64,000 nt of DNA from Pseudo-nitzschia pungens (Eukaryota; Bacillariophyta; Bacillariophyceae; Bacillariales; Bacillariaceae). The position numbers and the translations under genes were made by a program. Below are positions 51,666-62,761 of the stretch, in pieces (the first letter of the stretch is position 1; each line of letters begins with the position of its first letter). Location: contig CM074758.1 in NCBI GenBank assembly GCA_037355855.1, forward strand, positions 407,001 through 471,000, given 5' to 3'. The notes under the pieces were generated by a model that did not search any database, was not told the origin of the DNA, and saw nothing but the letters and a program-made list of their open reading frames with translations.

Positions 51666-54018
51666 GAGAGCTTTCGAACGAAGGAATGAATCACTGGAAG
51701 GGTTTGGCACATTTTGTTGCCCGCTAGTCAAGGGGACGCGACGCAGCTAGGAACACGCCCACTACTCGTCAAGCGAAGCAAACGACTTATTGCCGCCAAA
51801 ACAATTCCTCTTCGAGCGAAGGCAGGGTCTCTGGAAACAATCCGGTCGGAAGATTGTGCTAGGAGAACAAGGGGTGTTGTTCGTACTATCTGAATATTTG
51901 CATTTTTTCACATGTGCTTGTACTACATGTATTACCGTAACAATCGAAGACCATTGCATTCCAGTGCTATAGCACGCCTTTCTACCGCAGTGCCCAGGAA
52001 GCAATGCATTGTCTCTGTACAACAAGTCTATCTATAGGAACAAGAGAGAGAGAGATCTAAGAATCCTGGACTAACCAACCGACACTGAATTACGAATACC
52101 ACGAACCAACCTTGGTCCAGAAGAGCAACGATCGTACCGCACGCACACAACGATGCACATTTCTATATATACAGTATACTCTATTGAAACAGCAGACGTG
52201 CCTATTACCTAACGATGTCCATCGGCGCAACGGGAAACAGAACTAGTTTTGGGAATAAGTTACTACACAAACACAAACGCGAAAAGACAGCGCATTCGCC
52301 GATGGACTATCGTATTGTATCATTCGCATCTCATCTCTCCAAAGGGCACGAAAAGCCAACTAGTGTTTATAGCAAACAACACTGGTGTGACTCTACACCA
52401 CCTACTTTTTGTAAAAAAGTACTAATTCTACTATTTTTTTTAACTTTTACCATTGTTTGGTTCTACTTTGCATACACCATACCAAGCCGCCGTCAACGGA
52501 CGGTGCGTTGACAACGACCCCACCAACACAATACAAGGACTTTAAATAAGAGTCAGACACAAGATCCTAGAGAGAGACTGTGTTTTTTTTCTTAGTCACA
52601 CCTACTAGAACAATATAGTTGTATAAATAATTATTAATGTTAATACGAACACCTCGAAAGTGTGAGCTCGCACACACCAAAACAATCCAGGCAATAAATA
52701 CCAACGTCTGCCAGATCAAGCGGCTTATTTGGAGGTGTCCAACCGACCCGATCGGAAGTGCAGCAGCCGGATCGAAAACCGCAGCGCCCAAAATTCAAAG
52801 ATTTTGCAAACGGCTCGGTTCCAGCTTTGTTCTTCGCCTCATGAAATGCTTTGGTTGTAGAGTTTCGATTATTCGGAGAACGTTTTGTATTTTCACGATC
52901 CACTGAGTGAGCGAGACGCGACACCGAAGATGTGTTTAACGCTAACAAATACGATAACGTGCCTCTGGGGAATGACACGATCTTTCGGTGAGCATTCCAT
53001 ATCGGAAAAACCCTTTTTTTGGGTTCGCTATCGAAACTGATAGAACTCTGCTTTCTTCGCATCGTTGCAACCCTGGGGTTCTTCCTTGCGACGACTCCTT
53101 CCTCCTTCCGGTACTAAACTGGTAGCGGATGATTCATTCATTCAATCAGTCCCACCCAAAAAGTGCTTGTACATATTTTAGTACCGGTACGTACGATACA
53201 CATGATTTATGGATTTGCCCAATCATTTTTGTGCAGTAAGGTTAAGTCTTACGTACGATTATTTCGTATTTGTACTTCTTCAATGGAACACCCTTGAACT
53301 CAACAAGAAGGAACAAAAAAAATACCGAGTGCGAGTACGTAAGTCCTGCTGAAAAATAAGTCACGGATCAGTCGTGCACTGAAACGTGTCACGAATGTAT
53401 GAGTCACGCATTGATCTTAAAACGGTTCATGGTAAGATTACCGGTACCATTTCCTATCGTACCTTCTCTTAACATATATCTACTCTAAATACAAACTAAT
53501 CATACTATTCCATGATAATCCAATGATTCAGTCGTCAATGAATCGTGAACTCGTTGTCGATGAGCGCGAAAGCGATGCACGAACAAGATTTTCTTCTGAT
53601 ACACAACATGTTGTGACCGGATTGGCACGCAACGGAAGGATTGGCGAGCAGAGTAATCTTACAACGATGTAGAATCAAGCTCAACAAAGAAAATACTTCG
53701 TGTACATAAATCAACGATAGACAAACAACCTCCACAACAAAAACCTACCGAATTTTTGTGTGCGGCACATGAAACAACCCGACGAATGAATGAATGAATG
53801 GATGAATGACAACTGCAGTCAACCCCGATTCATTTACACGTTGAGACTAATCACATGCTATAGGCCTGTTAGAAATTCCACGAATAACGTTCTAGAAGAA
53901 GTAGGCTCAATAGAAACAACGCGCTCGATTGGTTAGAAAATAGTTCCCGAACTGGTTTCCGAAACGAAGAGCAACAACAAAACCGCGAGCCCAAGCGAAA
54001 GCGACACAAACAGCGAAA
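51666..54018. other. Intergenic DNA
   Basis: 3' flank of the bZIP gene and upstream region of the SNARE-like gene. Small frames at 52215, 52640 and 53535 have no domain. GTACCGGTAC-type motifs occur near 53185 and 53440. Nothing else is recognised. Confidence 0.5.
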
Positions 54019-55678
54019 ATGTCTTTTTCGGATTTTGGTAGGCAGGCGACGTCTGCCTTTTCAATAACTCCAGACAACAGACGATGCCACAGCGAGAGCA
54101 ACATTGGCGATGGGATGGGACCCATCCAAAAGGAAACCTTTACGACTCGACGGAAAAGCGACGGGGGTGTCGTTCTGGTCGGTAAAAACTGCAATTCCAA
54201 TTCCAACTTCAATAGAACAAATTCTGCCGGAAACGATCCTGAGAACTGGAAAGCTGGCGGCAAGAGAGGAGTGCGGCCCCGCCTGGATCACTTGCAGTGT
54301 CCGGTAACCCAAAAAACCCTCCTTCAAAACCACAACGATGCATCTCTTGCATCGACCTCTATATCTTCCAATACAATCACCACAACCGAAGATATGGAGG
54401 ACTATCATAGTTCAAACGAAAACGAAGGAGATGGCGACGGCGAAGAGACCGATATCGAGCTCAACGACAACGGTGGGAGTCACGATAGGAGGAAAACTGA
54501 TCGGTTGAGGAGAAGGACGCCCAGGCATTACCAGGACACACCGTCATCGTCCTCGACCAAAAAAGCAGCGCCGTCGTCCTCTTCTTCCCGCAACCATCAT
54601 TTCCTGAAGTTGTCGACGCAGATTGCCCGGTTTCAAAAGATGGTCTCGGATCTGGAATCGACCTCGAAGAACCCCACGTCGTCCCCGGAGGCCGCGTGGA
54701 AGTCTCGCATCCTGCTGCGATCGGCCCGCGACGCGGAGCGAGACCTGGCATCGGGCCTGGCATCCCTACCTCCGGAGACAAATGCGGCCCAGGCCGCGGC
54801 CTGCAAGAAGCTCGTGCGGGACTTTCGCCGGGCCAGGGACCAGCTGCGGTCGGTCGTGGCGGCGATGGAACGCAAACAACTTGCGGATGTTAGCCTCCTG
54901 ACCGCCTCCGAAGCGGCAACGAGGACGACCGCTGCCCCGGTGAGGAGCACCGCCTCACTGCAGCGGGAGGAAGATTTTTTCGACCGTGCCATGCGGGAAC
55001 GCAACCACGAGGTCCGGCGGATCTCGGACTCGATGAAGATGGTAAACGAGATTTATCAGGACCTGGCGGGGATGGTCGATGGGCAGCAGGAACAGATCGA
55101 TCGCCTCGAAGATCTCAACGAGGAGACCAAGGCCCAGACCCGGGCGGGACTAGAGGAAATCCAGGACGGCATGTGGAAACTCTGTGTGGCGGACCGAAAT
55201 GGCAATGGTAGCGGCCTTTTTCGTGGCCGTGGTGGCACGGCCCTCCTCGACCTCTCCGGATCCGCGGAGGAGGATGGGAGCGGGGGGCAGCACCGCGCAT
55301 CCTCGTCGACCTCCAACCGCAAATCATCGTCCTACCCGAAACAAGCGACACCCCTTGATCCCAGAGAATTGCTGAACTGCATGATGTGCCACGGGCTTCC
55401 TGAGAATTCCAGCGACTCGTCGTCCCGCCACGTTCGGTCTGTGGACGTCGGTGCGGGTTCACAGGAACTCCCGAGGCCAAGGCCGTCACCGCTTCGGCTG
55501 CCTCCGAAACTCCGGGAATCGGCTCACGATGTGTACCAGCGCGGGCACGCGGTGGTCGGGGGAATCGTGGAGCAGGTACACGAGGCAGTGACGAGCAACT
55601 CGGGATCGTCGGCCTTCCGGGAGGTCCGGGACCGCATGACATGCACGCCGCGACCAGGGGACTATCGCAGCAATTATT

Positions 55679-55712
<34 letters not shown>

Positions 55713-56061
55713 TAATGACATTTGTGAAGATGCCGTAACCGGCACGGAACCATCTGCACGACGCGGTTTCGGCGTCGGCGCTGGCGTCGACGATCAGGAT
55801 GGTTCCGTGACAGACGAAGAAAACCTTCTAGGAAAGGCCTACTTTCAAATCGAGGAACACACGAAAGAGAGGAGTCCGAAAAGCAAGAGCAACAGGAGGG
55901 ATACCTACCACAACGATGATTGTGACGCTCGTCCGCATGAACAGAGCCACCTGCAGTCCAGATCGCGACGCGATTCGAATACCCATGGACACGGGCCCGA
56001 AAAACGGGACAGAAAGCATAGGCGGAAGAGTGCCTCTCGCTCGTCGGAAAGGATTCGATAG
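54019..56061 (+). CDS. Qa-SNARE (syntaxin)-like protein lacking a membrane anchor
   Basis: An intact 680-codon frame from ATG 54019. Residues 320-385 match a Qa-SNARE motif: ERNHEVRRISDSMKMVNEIY, DLAGMVDGQQEQIDRLEDL and EETKAQTRAGLEEIQ, with the zero-layer glutamine at about Gln356. Residues 190-300 (LSTQIARFQKMVSDLES..., DFRRARDQLRSVVAAMERKQ) are helical and resemble the syntaxin N-terminal (Habc) domain of the STX7/Pep12 type. Qa-SNAREs drive vesicle fusion and normally end in a membrane helix some 10-15 residues after the motif. Here the motif is followed by about 295 disordered residues (Ser-, Asp- and Arg-rich, with an eleven-Asp run near 557) and no hydrophobic helix. The N-terminal 190 residues are also disordered. 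Attachment could be by lipid or partner; CysValAla after the motif is not a CAAX end. Confidence 0.72.
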
Positions 56062-57475
56062 GATAGGGTGAAAACGCTTTAGGACAGCCGGATGATGGTC
56101 GGCATCGGGGCCGGAGTCGGAGCGCTCTTGTCCAGGGAAATGGTTCCGATCGTTGGGATAGCGAGTGTAATACGCCAGCATGTGGTCACACGGGATGGTC
56201 CATACAACTAAGCGGTGAAGCACCATGCTTCAACACGAAACTCTACGTCCAGCACATACAATCATAATGAGACTAACTCCAGCAAAACCGTCTGCAGATA
56301 ATCGTGTATGAATGCAAAATCATGATGATTTGATTACATGGCGGATGAGATTGACACTATCGAATTTGTACGAACAAAAACGTTAGAACTCGATTCGTAT
56401 TAGTATCTCAAAACCTTGATCCCCCCCTCGAAATGATAATTTTTTTTTTATGTACAGGTAAGTTACCGGTAAACCTTAATTATGGTGTGCCTTTTTTTTA
56501 GCATTCAGAAAGCCTTCATACCGTAATCTTCCGGTACCGGTAAGCCTTAAGATTACTGTTGTAACCTTACGGTAAGGTTACTGGACGGTTGTGGTAAGAT
56601 TTACCGGTATGTTTCGTGTGACACAACAATACAACATAATACATGTACTAAAAACAACTAAAGTGTACAGCAAATACCTTTTGTGCACCTCGAATGAGAA
56701 AACAAGAACAGATGTTTGTGACGGTGATTGATTCATCACAAAACGAATTTTTTTGAATCTTCAAACCCCGAAAGAACAACATTAACGAACTCAGAACTCA
56801 ATCCATTCTCAACCTTCCTGTCTTAGACACAGATCCATCATTTCCCCCGGAAGTGTCAAGGAAACAACAGCCAAATGTATCGTCTGTCTTCACTTCGGAC
56901 TGATGCTTTAAATCACTAATTTCTGATTTGTGGATTCACTTTGATTTGTCCAGTCGCGGGTTAAGCTCAACCAAACCAATATTGAACTTTATTACTGTAT
57001 TATTATTTTGTATGCACCTCACTTTTTCTGCTCAGCTTCAACCGGTTGACACGGGTCTATCATTCTAAAGGGAACCCTGTTGACGTGCCATCAATAAACG
57101 ACTGGGTTTTGCCCATTCATTCATAAGATTTTTTTTGTGAAAAATAGAAACATGTACGTGCACAATGAAACCGTCATCCACTACATGTACATCGGCTCGT
57201 TACCAAAGAAAGTTGTGAATTGTCCACAATTCAGACAATCGGTACATTGAGCAAAGCTCGCAGGCGAACCGTTTAGTACGGAAAAACTGACAAGCGCAGG
57301 CATCGTATCTTCTTTCCAAATGCCAATGTTCATTCGTTTTTGATCTCGACCTATCTCATGCGAATTTGTTTCCCTCGTTGCCGTTGTGTTTCGAAATGTC
57401 TACCACACAGAACATAGAGCGATACAATAGAGGACTGATCTCGACACTGCACACGGAGTCTGTGACGAGATAGAA
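56062..57475. other. Intergenic region with a dense motif cluster
   Basis: AT-rich, no gene seen. The segment 56455-56610 holds the densest cluster of GGTAAGGTTA/TAACCTTAC and TACCGGTA motifs of the window. Polypyrimidine and TATA-like stretches occur but no promoter can be assigned. Confidence 0.55.
56561..56581. repeat. Perfect 21-bp palindrome
   Basis: GTAACCTTAC, a central G, then the exact reverse complement of the first ten bases. It is a back-to-back pair of the short motif found throughout the intergenic DNA of this window. Confidence 0.9.
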
Positions 57476-59867
57476 ATGCGAATCCTCCAGTATAACAACA
57501 ACGACAATGCCAATACCAGATGCACCCGTTCTTTGTGGCCAGCATTCGCTTGGTCGACGATCTTATATAGAGTTGTTGTGATCCCAGTCGCTGCTGCCGA
57601 CGGTTCGTTCGATGCTAGCACCCGATACCGCAACACGTCGACTCGATTTGGATATTCTGACAACGATCTCGATGCTTGCGTTCGTGAATTGGATTCGTCG
57701 ATGCACGAATCGAACTCGAATGCCTGCTTATCGCTCTACCGGGACTTTTTGGAACATTACCGTCGCGGTGACGGGGAGCGCGGGGAGTTCGTTCCGTTGT
57801 CGTCATCTCCGGGGTATGCTCGTTTTACGAAAACAGTTCGGGTCGTGTACCAACACAACCACAACTACCGGCATGTTTGGCACAAACTGCGATTGAACCA
57901 GTTTGCGGACCGACTCCCTCCGTATTCCAAACGAAGCCATGATGTGGAACAAGAGGATCAGGATAACAATTGGCAAGATGACTTGGAGAACCTTTGGGAG
58001 GCTCATGGCAACGAAGAGGAACATTCGAAGACGGAAGAGACTGACGATCGTCGCAGCCGAAAATTGCGTTGGAAAGGAACGGATGTCCGCCTCTTGGGAA
58101 ACCCTTCGAGTATCCGAGCCGAGAAAGAACATCGGCAACAACAGCAACAACAACAAAAAGCAAAGCTCCGGCAAACCCAGAAGCAGCACGACGTCGAGGA
58201 GGAGCCTGGGCCCCATCGATCTCTTCTCCAGCATTATCATACTCCCCTGTCCTCCGAATTGCGAATCATTCTCGGTGCGAAACACAACACCAAGGTGATC
58301 ATGCCGGGTGAAGGAACCAACGACCCCCCCCGCTTTTCGAGCCCCCAGGTTCCGGAACTACTGATGGGAACCGAGGTCGAATTGCACAAAGGGACTAGCA
58401 CCGACGCCTATCGAAACATACCCTTGGTCAGAGGAAGCGCCAACGATGCTGCTCCCCCGCACCACCTGTTCGCGGAATCTTTGGATTGGTCCACCGAACA
58501 CAATCCCGACGGCGTTCCGTTAGTCCACGAGGCTTTTGACCAGGGGACTTGTGGAAGTTGTTGGGCCTTTGCGGCAACCGGAAGCATCGAAGCCAGTGCG
58601 GCCCGCAACATTGCCCGGGATCATTTTGTGAATGGATTGATGGCAATCGACCAGGAACTTCAAGACATCAACAACGACGATGATGATGATGACAACGACG
58701 ATGATGACGACGACGACTATGGCAGTGGTGTGCAAGGGAAATACCACACGTTAATGGCAGAACTGGTCAACGAATCGATGCAAATCGAAGCACAAGCCTT
58801 TGGAAAATTGAGGCTGAGCATTCAAGAATTGCTCGATTGTGATGTCACGAAGAACGAGGGTTGTGTCGGGGGGAATCCTTTGTTGGCCTTTAACTACATC
58901 CACAAACACGGTTTGGTGCCCTGGGAGGAATATCCCTACGAAGGATATGGTAGGGATACAGAGGATTCGCCAATGACTACGGCCAAAGCCAGTCTGGCGT
59001 ACGATGACGACATATTTCCTACCCTCATCACATTTCCCAGGAAGAACGGTGTGGGAAGGAGGAGCGGAACCGACAAGGAATTGGAAAGCAACATCGATTC
59101 GTCTTCTTGTCAAAAGGACAAAATTCCTCATCCAATTGCAACCGTCGACAGCTGGGGTCTCTTGCATAAAAACCACGAGGATCTGATCGAATATGCCCTA
59201 TTGTATGTAGGACCAGTCGCTGTAGGTATCAACGGCGCCGATCCAGCTTTTATCAACTACGGGGGAGGAATCTACGACAACCCGGATTGCGATCAAAACG
59301 CTAACCATGCCTTGTGTGAGTCACGACCGAACTGCTTTCATTTGCTCTGCTTCCCGGGGTTGCGAACCATGACGTTCTAGATCTTTGTCATATCCACAAA
59401 GGTTGTTTGACTTCTGGTCACTAACGATATTCGGTATTTCCTCAAATCTCATCAATTATACAGTGATCGTAGGATACGGCCAAGAAGATGTGACAAATGC
59501 GAACGGAGTTGGACAGACCGTCCGGTACTGGATTGCCCGCAACTCCTGGGGGGAGGGCTGGGGCGAGAATGGCTTTGTCAAGATCAAACGGGGTTCTGGT
59601 GGGAAGGGATTACCGGGTGTGTGCGGGATCGCTCGAAGTCCTAGCGTTGCACTTGGGGGAGTTTATCGCGAAAATCGGACAAAACCTTTGAAAAATAGAG
59701 ACACGCTGCAGACCACCTCCCGGTACCGCAAGGGTAAATACGTTGTTTCTTATGATTCCACCCCGAGCCGTCATGACCAAAGAGAAAAGAGCAATCCCCG
59801 TTGCTATTCCAAATTTTCTGGGAAGAGTGATTACCTGTTTAAGGGATGCGTGTGGTTTTCAATGTAA
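57476..59867 (+). CDS. Papain-family (C1A) cysteine protease with acidic insert
   Basis: Exons 57476-59315 and 59464-59867 join in phase 1 over a 148-nt GTGAGT...ACAG intron, giving 747 residues. An N-terminal hydrophobic stretch (about 18-40) should route it to the secretory or vacuolar pathway. VWHKLRLNQFAD near 140 fits the end of an I29 propeptide. The catalytic domain starts at about 331 (ESLDW). QGTCGSCWAFA holds the nucleophile Cys362, NHALLIVGYG holds His611 and ARNSWGEGWG holds Asn640, so the triad is complete. Two oddities stand out. The linker between propeptide and catalytic domain is long (about 185 residues, with a Gln-rich run). An acidic insert, NNDDDDDDNDDDDDDDYG, sits about 40 residues after the catalytic Cys, between the active-site helix and LLDCD. 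Total length is roughly twice that of papain-type zymogens. Likely a lysosomal/vacuolar or secreted peptidase. Confidence 0.87.
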
Positions 59868-60005
59868 GCTCTATGATTTGTACAGACAATTGTGCCGACA
59901 ATATGTGATCATCTTTCACTTTGTTCTCACATCCGGCGGGTGTTGGAATTTGCACAGCAAAATTGAGAGAGATCAAAATTTTGACAATAGTCTCTCACGC
60001 AATTG

Positions 60006-60431
60006 ATGGAATCATCATCTTCTTGTTCTGCCGCGTGTAGACTTTACGAAAGGAATCAATTTTTATTGTTGGCGTTGATTAGCATGCTCGTTGCCTTCAT
60101 TGCAATCATACCATTGGGGGTATCATTGCGCCGGCAGCATCGAGTGGCAGTTAGAAACAATTCTATCAGATTGGATCGCAATGTTAATCACGATTCACTG
60201 AGTATACGAAGTACGTCATCATCTAGGGGGACACTTTCGGAACGTACACACTTGTTGACATTAAAAGATATGTATGCGCAGCAGCGAAGACAGGAAGAGG
60301 AGACAAAACGTCCGAGAGGGCGAAGCATCGTGATGAAATCTCCGGAACAAGATCCATTTCGTCTTCAACCGTCATCTAAAATTGAAAATTCGTCGGATAA
60401 CGAAAGCAGCTCGTCATCTTCGACTCATTGA
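60006..60431 (+). CDS. Small single-pass membrane protein, unknown
   Basis: ATG 60006 (MESSSSCSAACRLYERNQ) gives 141 residues with one strong hydrophobic helix (FLLLALISMLVAFIAIIPLG), then a basic and Ser-rich tail (QQRRQEEETKRPRGRS). It follows the protease gene by 138 bp on the same strand, which is close for a separate gene; it could instead be a 3' exon of the protease or an independent small gene. No family is recognised. Confidence 0.45.
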   Translation: MESSSSCSAACRLYERNQFLLLALISMLVAFIAIIPLGVSLRRQHRVAVRNNSIRLDRNVNHDSLSIRSTSSSRGTLSERTHLLTLKDMYAQQRRQEEETKRPRGRSIVMKSPEQDPFRLQPSSKIENSSDNESSSSSSTH

Positions 60432-60711
60432 TGTTCTTCATCCAACCTAACTTACTCACTCCATTTTCATGCGGATGACTAGTCGAACATGACGTATTGT
60501 ACTGAACATACTGTTACTAATTTACATGGATATTTTTATCCACTGCTACAATTGAAAACTCCTTTTTGACACAATCAGACATAAAATTCACGGAGTGTTT
60601 GCGTTCAGAAACATATTGCAAATGCATGATAAGACACTTTTTTCATCTTGCAATTCTGTGTTCTTCATGCATGTTTCCTGTTCCATATCAAGTAGAGAAA
60701 TTGAGAAATTC
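60432..60711. other. Short intergenic spacer
   Basis: Convergent 3' flanks. AT-rich, nothing recognisable. Confidence 0.5.
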
Positions 60712-61875
60712 TTAAAGCTTGCAAGTTGATAAGGATCCTCCTTTGCAATCCCAACTTTCGCCGTCGCAGATGCAGGTAATCGTTCCCAATTCATCCGACG
60801 GATAACAACATCCAATCTGATGAAAGCCACCAGTAGTGCACGTGGTGCCGGTCCAAGGTCTCTCCACAGGGCACAAAGGTTCCGCTCCTTTACTAGTGTC
60901 CTCAATGCGGGAAACAACAACATCGGAACCGGGTAGAGCAGATACCATTTGAAGTTCGTTCTCTTCTTCAATAACAGTCTGAAGGTCTTCAGTAAAAGCA
61001 GAAGGATTTCTAATTATGGATCCGGCACAGTTCCATTTCGGTTGTGCTCTGTTGCATTGGCAGGCGACATCGGGACCCAACTCGAAATATTTGCATAATT
61101 TGTATTCGAATCCATCAAGCATAGTACATTCCGTTCCACTTTTAGGGTAGATGGCAGGGCAGTTGACCGAGTCGATAATTTCTTTCCTATTCTCATCATC
61201 TTCAGAATGCGTTTCCTCAGTCGTATTGCTTGCGGGTGGAGGGGTTCGAATTTCAGAATTGGGCATGATACCTTCGGTATTGTCTATTTCTTCAGCCTCA
61301 TCCGGGTTATTAACTTTCCATCCACAATCGAAGAAAGGTGTGAGTTCATCAGAGGTGCATCCGTCACAATAGTCTCGTGCGCAGGCTTTAATTCCGCTTG
61401 TGGCACTTAAAGGTGTTGCCGATGTCCACGAAAGGCCGAACAAGCACTTCTTGCAGATGGAAGTGGCAAACGGAGTGCAAGTGTCGATTATACTATTTTC
61501 TCTGGCGCAGCCTTCCACCCATTTCGCGAGCGAGGGTCCAGTCTGAACCGGGGCGAGCGTGACAGCCGTTTGTACAGGAATGTCAAGTCTACCACCGACA
61601 GTAGAGGATGAGTCGTTTGGTGTTGTAGCTGACTCCTCTTTACATCCGTACCTCGAAGCCCTGCTTCCTGAGATTTTCTGCGAGCACCTCATCTTCCTCT
61701 TTCTCCGAAGATTTCTCTCGGACGATGGAGTTTTACCGTTGGAGGGCATGACGGAGTCGATCTCTTGCAGTGCGACGCCACGAACTCCTCGGATCCTGGC
61801 ATCTACTGCTTGAGGTAAAACCACCAAAAGAAGCGCCACGAACACCAAAAATGTTTGCTTAAGAATGATTGCCAT
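60712..61875 (-). CDS. Secreted Cys-rich protein with duplicated six-Cys module
   Basis: An intact 387-residue frame with a signal peptide (ILKQTFLVFVALLLVVLPQAVDA, cut near residue 26). A first Cys cluster lies at 123-184 (CARENSIIDTC, CKKC, CARDYCDGC). Two related modules follow, at 239-283 and 335-377: both have C-x10-C-x10-C-x10-C-x-C and then x6-8-(W)-C, starting CP-x-x-P-x-GTxC. The even spacing predicts three disulfides per module. Thr/Ser/Glu-rich linkers separate the modules. I know similar CPxxxPxxGxxC...CxCxxxxWxC patterns from secreted proteins of several groups, but no function is attached. Likely extracellular or wall-bound. It is convergent with the protease and small membrane protein; whether they interact is open. 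Confidence 0.72.
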   Translation of the reverse strand: MAIILKQTFLVFVALLLVVLPQAVDARIRGVRGVALQEIDSVMPSNGKTPSSERNLRRKRKMRCSQKISGSRASRYGCKEESATTPNDSSSTVGGRLDIPVQTAVTLAPVQTGPSLAKWVEGCARENSIIDTCTPFATSICKKCLFGLSWTSATPLSATSGIKACARDYCDGCTSDELTPFFDCGWKVNNPDEAEEIDNTEGIMPNSEIRTPPPASNTTEETHSEDDENRKEIIDSVNCPAIYPKSGTECTMLDGFEYKLCKYFELGPDVACQCNRAQPKWNCAGSIIRNPSAFTEDLQTVIEEENELQMVSALPGSDVVVSRIEDTSKGAEPLCPVERPWTGTTCTTGGFHQIGCCYPSDELGTITCICDGESWDCKGGSLSTCKL

Positions 61876-62141
61876 TGTTGACTACTAGTACCTTACGGAT
61901 GATTTGTTTGTTTCTGAAATAATACTACGTAATTGCATGTATTCTGTATTCTGAACGAATTATGATGATGTCGATTCAAGTTCCTGAAACACGGAGTCGC
62001 ACTGTAATTACAATGCTTATGAAGTACAAGTACTCGTAGTCCTCAAAAAGTAACGGAAAATACTTATAATTTACTGGTCCGAAATAATTGAACTATGACC
62101 GATATGTGTGCGGTCCTAATAACTGAACGTTTACCGTACAA
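61876..62141. other. Short AT-rich intergenic spacer
   Basis: Upstream of the secreted Cys-rich gene and downstream of the coiled-coil gene, both minus strand. No motif is assigned. Confidence 0.5.
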
Positions 62142-62534
62142 CTAAGTAGAAAATTTTAGAGAATCGCGTTCCTCCTCAGTTTGTTTCAAGGTGGTTTTCA
62201 ATTCTTCAATTTCGTTTTGTATCTCAGACACCTTGCGCTTCTCTTCATTGAGACGTTTCTGATAATAGGCTTCTTGTTCATCGAAATCTTGTTTCCACTG
62301 CGCTCCGCTATCGATCAACACCTGTTCGAATTCCTGTACTTTCTCCTTCAAAATCTTTTCGTGCTGCATTCTCAATTGAAGTCTCTCTTCCCTCCTGGCG
62401 TCTTTGATCTTTTGCTCTACTTCTTCGAGTGTGAATGTTTTCTCTTCTTGTTTTTTCTCTTCCGGTGTCGGTTGGGCACGGGCAGCCGCGAGTTGTCCGA
62501 AGCGGGCAATGATGGCAGACGCGAGGAAAGGCAT
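62142..62534 (-). CDS. Short coiled-coil protein
   Basis: ATG at 62534, 130 residues. The N-terminus MPFLASAIIARFGQLAAARAQ is hydrophobic/Arg-Ala-rich and could be a mitochondrial targeting sequence or a short anchor. From residue 25 to the end it is one long charged helix with heptad hydrophobics (LEEVEQKIKDARREERLQLR; NEEKRKVSEIQNEIEELKTT). No family is recognised; low-complexity coiled coils give weak homology. A single open frame with good composition supports it. Confidence 0.55.
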   Translation of the reverse strand: MPFLASAIIARFGQLAAARAQPTPEEKKQEEKTFTLEEVEQKIKDARREERLQLRMQHEKILKEKVQEFEQVLIDSGAQWKQDFDEQEAYYQKRLNEEKRKVSEIQNEIEELKTTLKQTEEERDSLKFST

Positions 62535-62721
62535 GGTTTCGAAGCTGAAGCTGATTTGGAGGGAAAAAGTCGGTAGAGGAAGAGGATTTCAGAGCAAATA
62601 CTTTCAATCGATGGGACTGAAATATTGTGGTAATATTGTGGTTTTTATTTTCGTAGATTCTGAAATGTGAGAATTGTTTTGTTGATTTCGTTGCGATTTC
62701 CGAATGACACGGATTGTCGTG

Positions 62722-62761
62722 TTACTACAAAATTCCGGACAGCTGAAAGGAATTCCGTAGT
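62722..62761. mobile_element. MITE-like inverted repeat, copy 2 (short)
   Basis: ACTACAAAATTCC at 62724-62736 and its inverted copy GGAATTCCGTAGT at 62749-62761 (two mismatches) flank only twelve bases. The left 24 bases match the left arm of the element at 22464 with one change. This looks like an internally deleted relative. Confidence 0.55.

Noticed and set aside
55184..55375. Hydrophobic stretch AMVAAFFVAVVARP in another frame just after the SNARE motif
   Set aside because: It is tempting as a lost membrane anchor, but it has only about 14 hydrophobic residues, no splice signals clearly lead into it, and the main frame stays open for 290 more codons.
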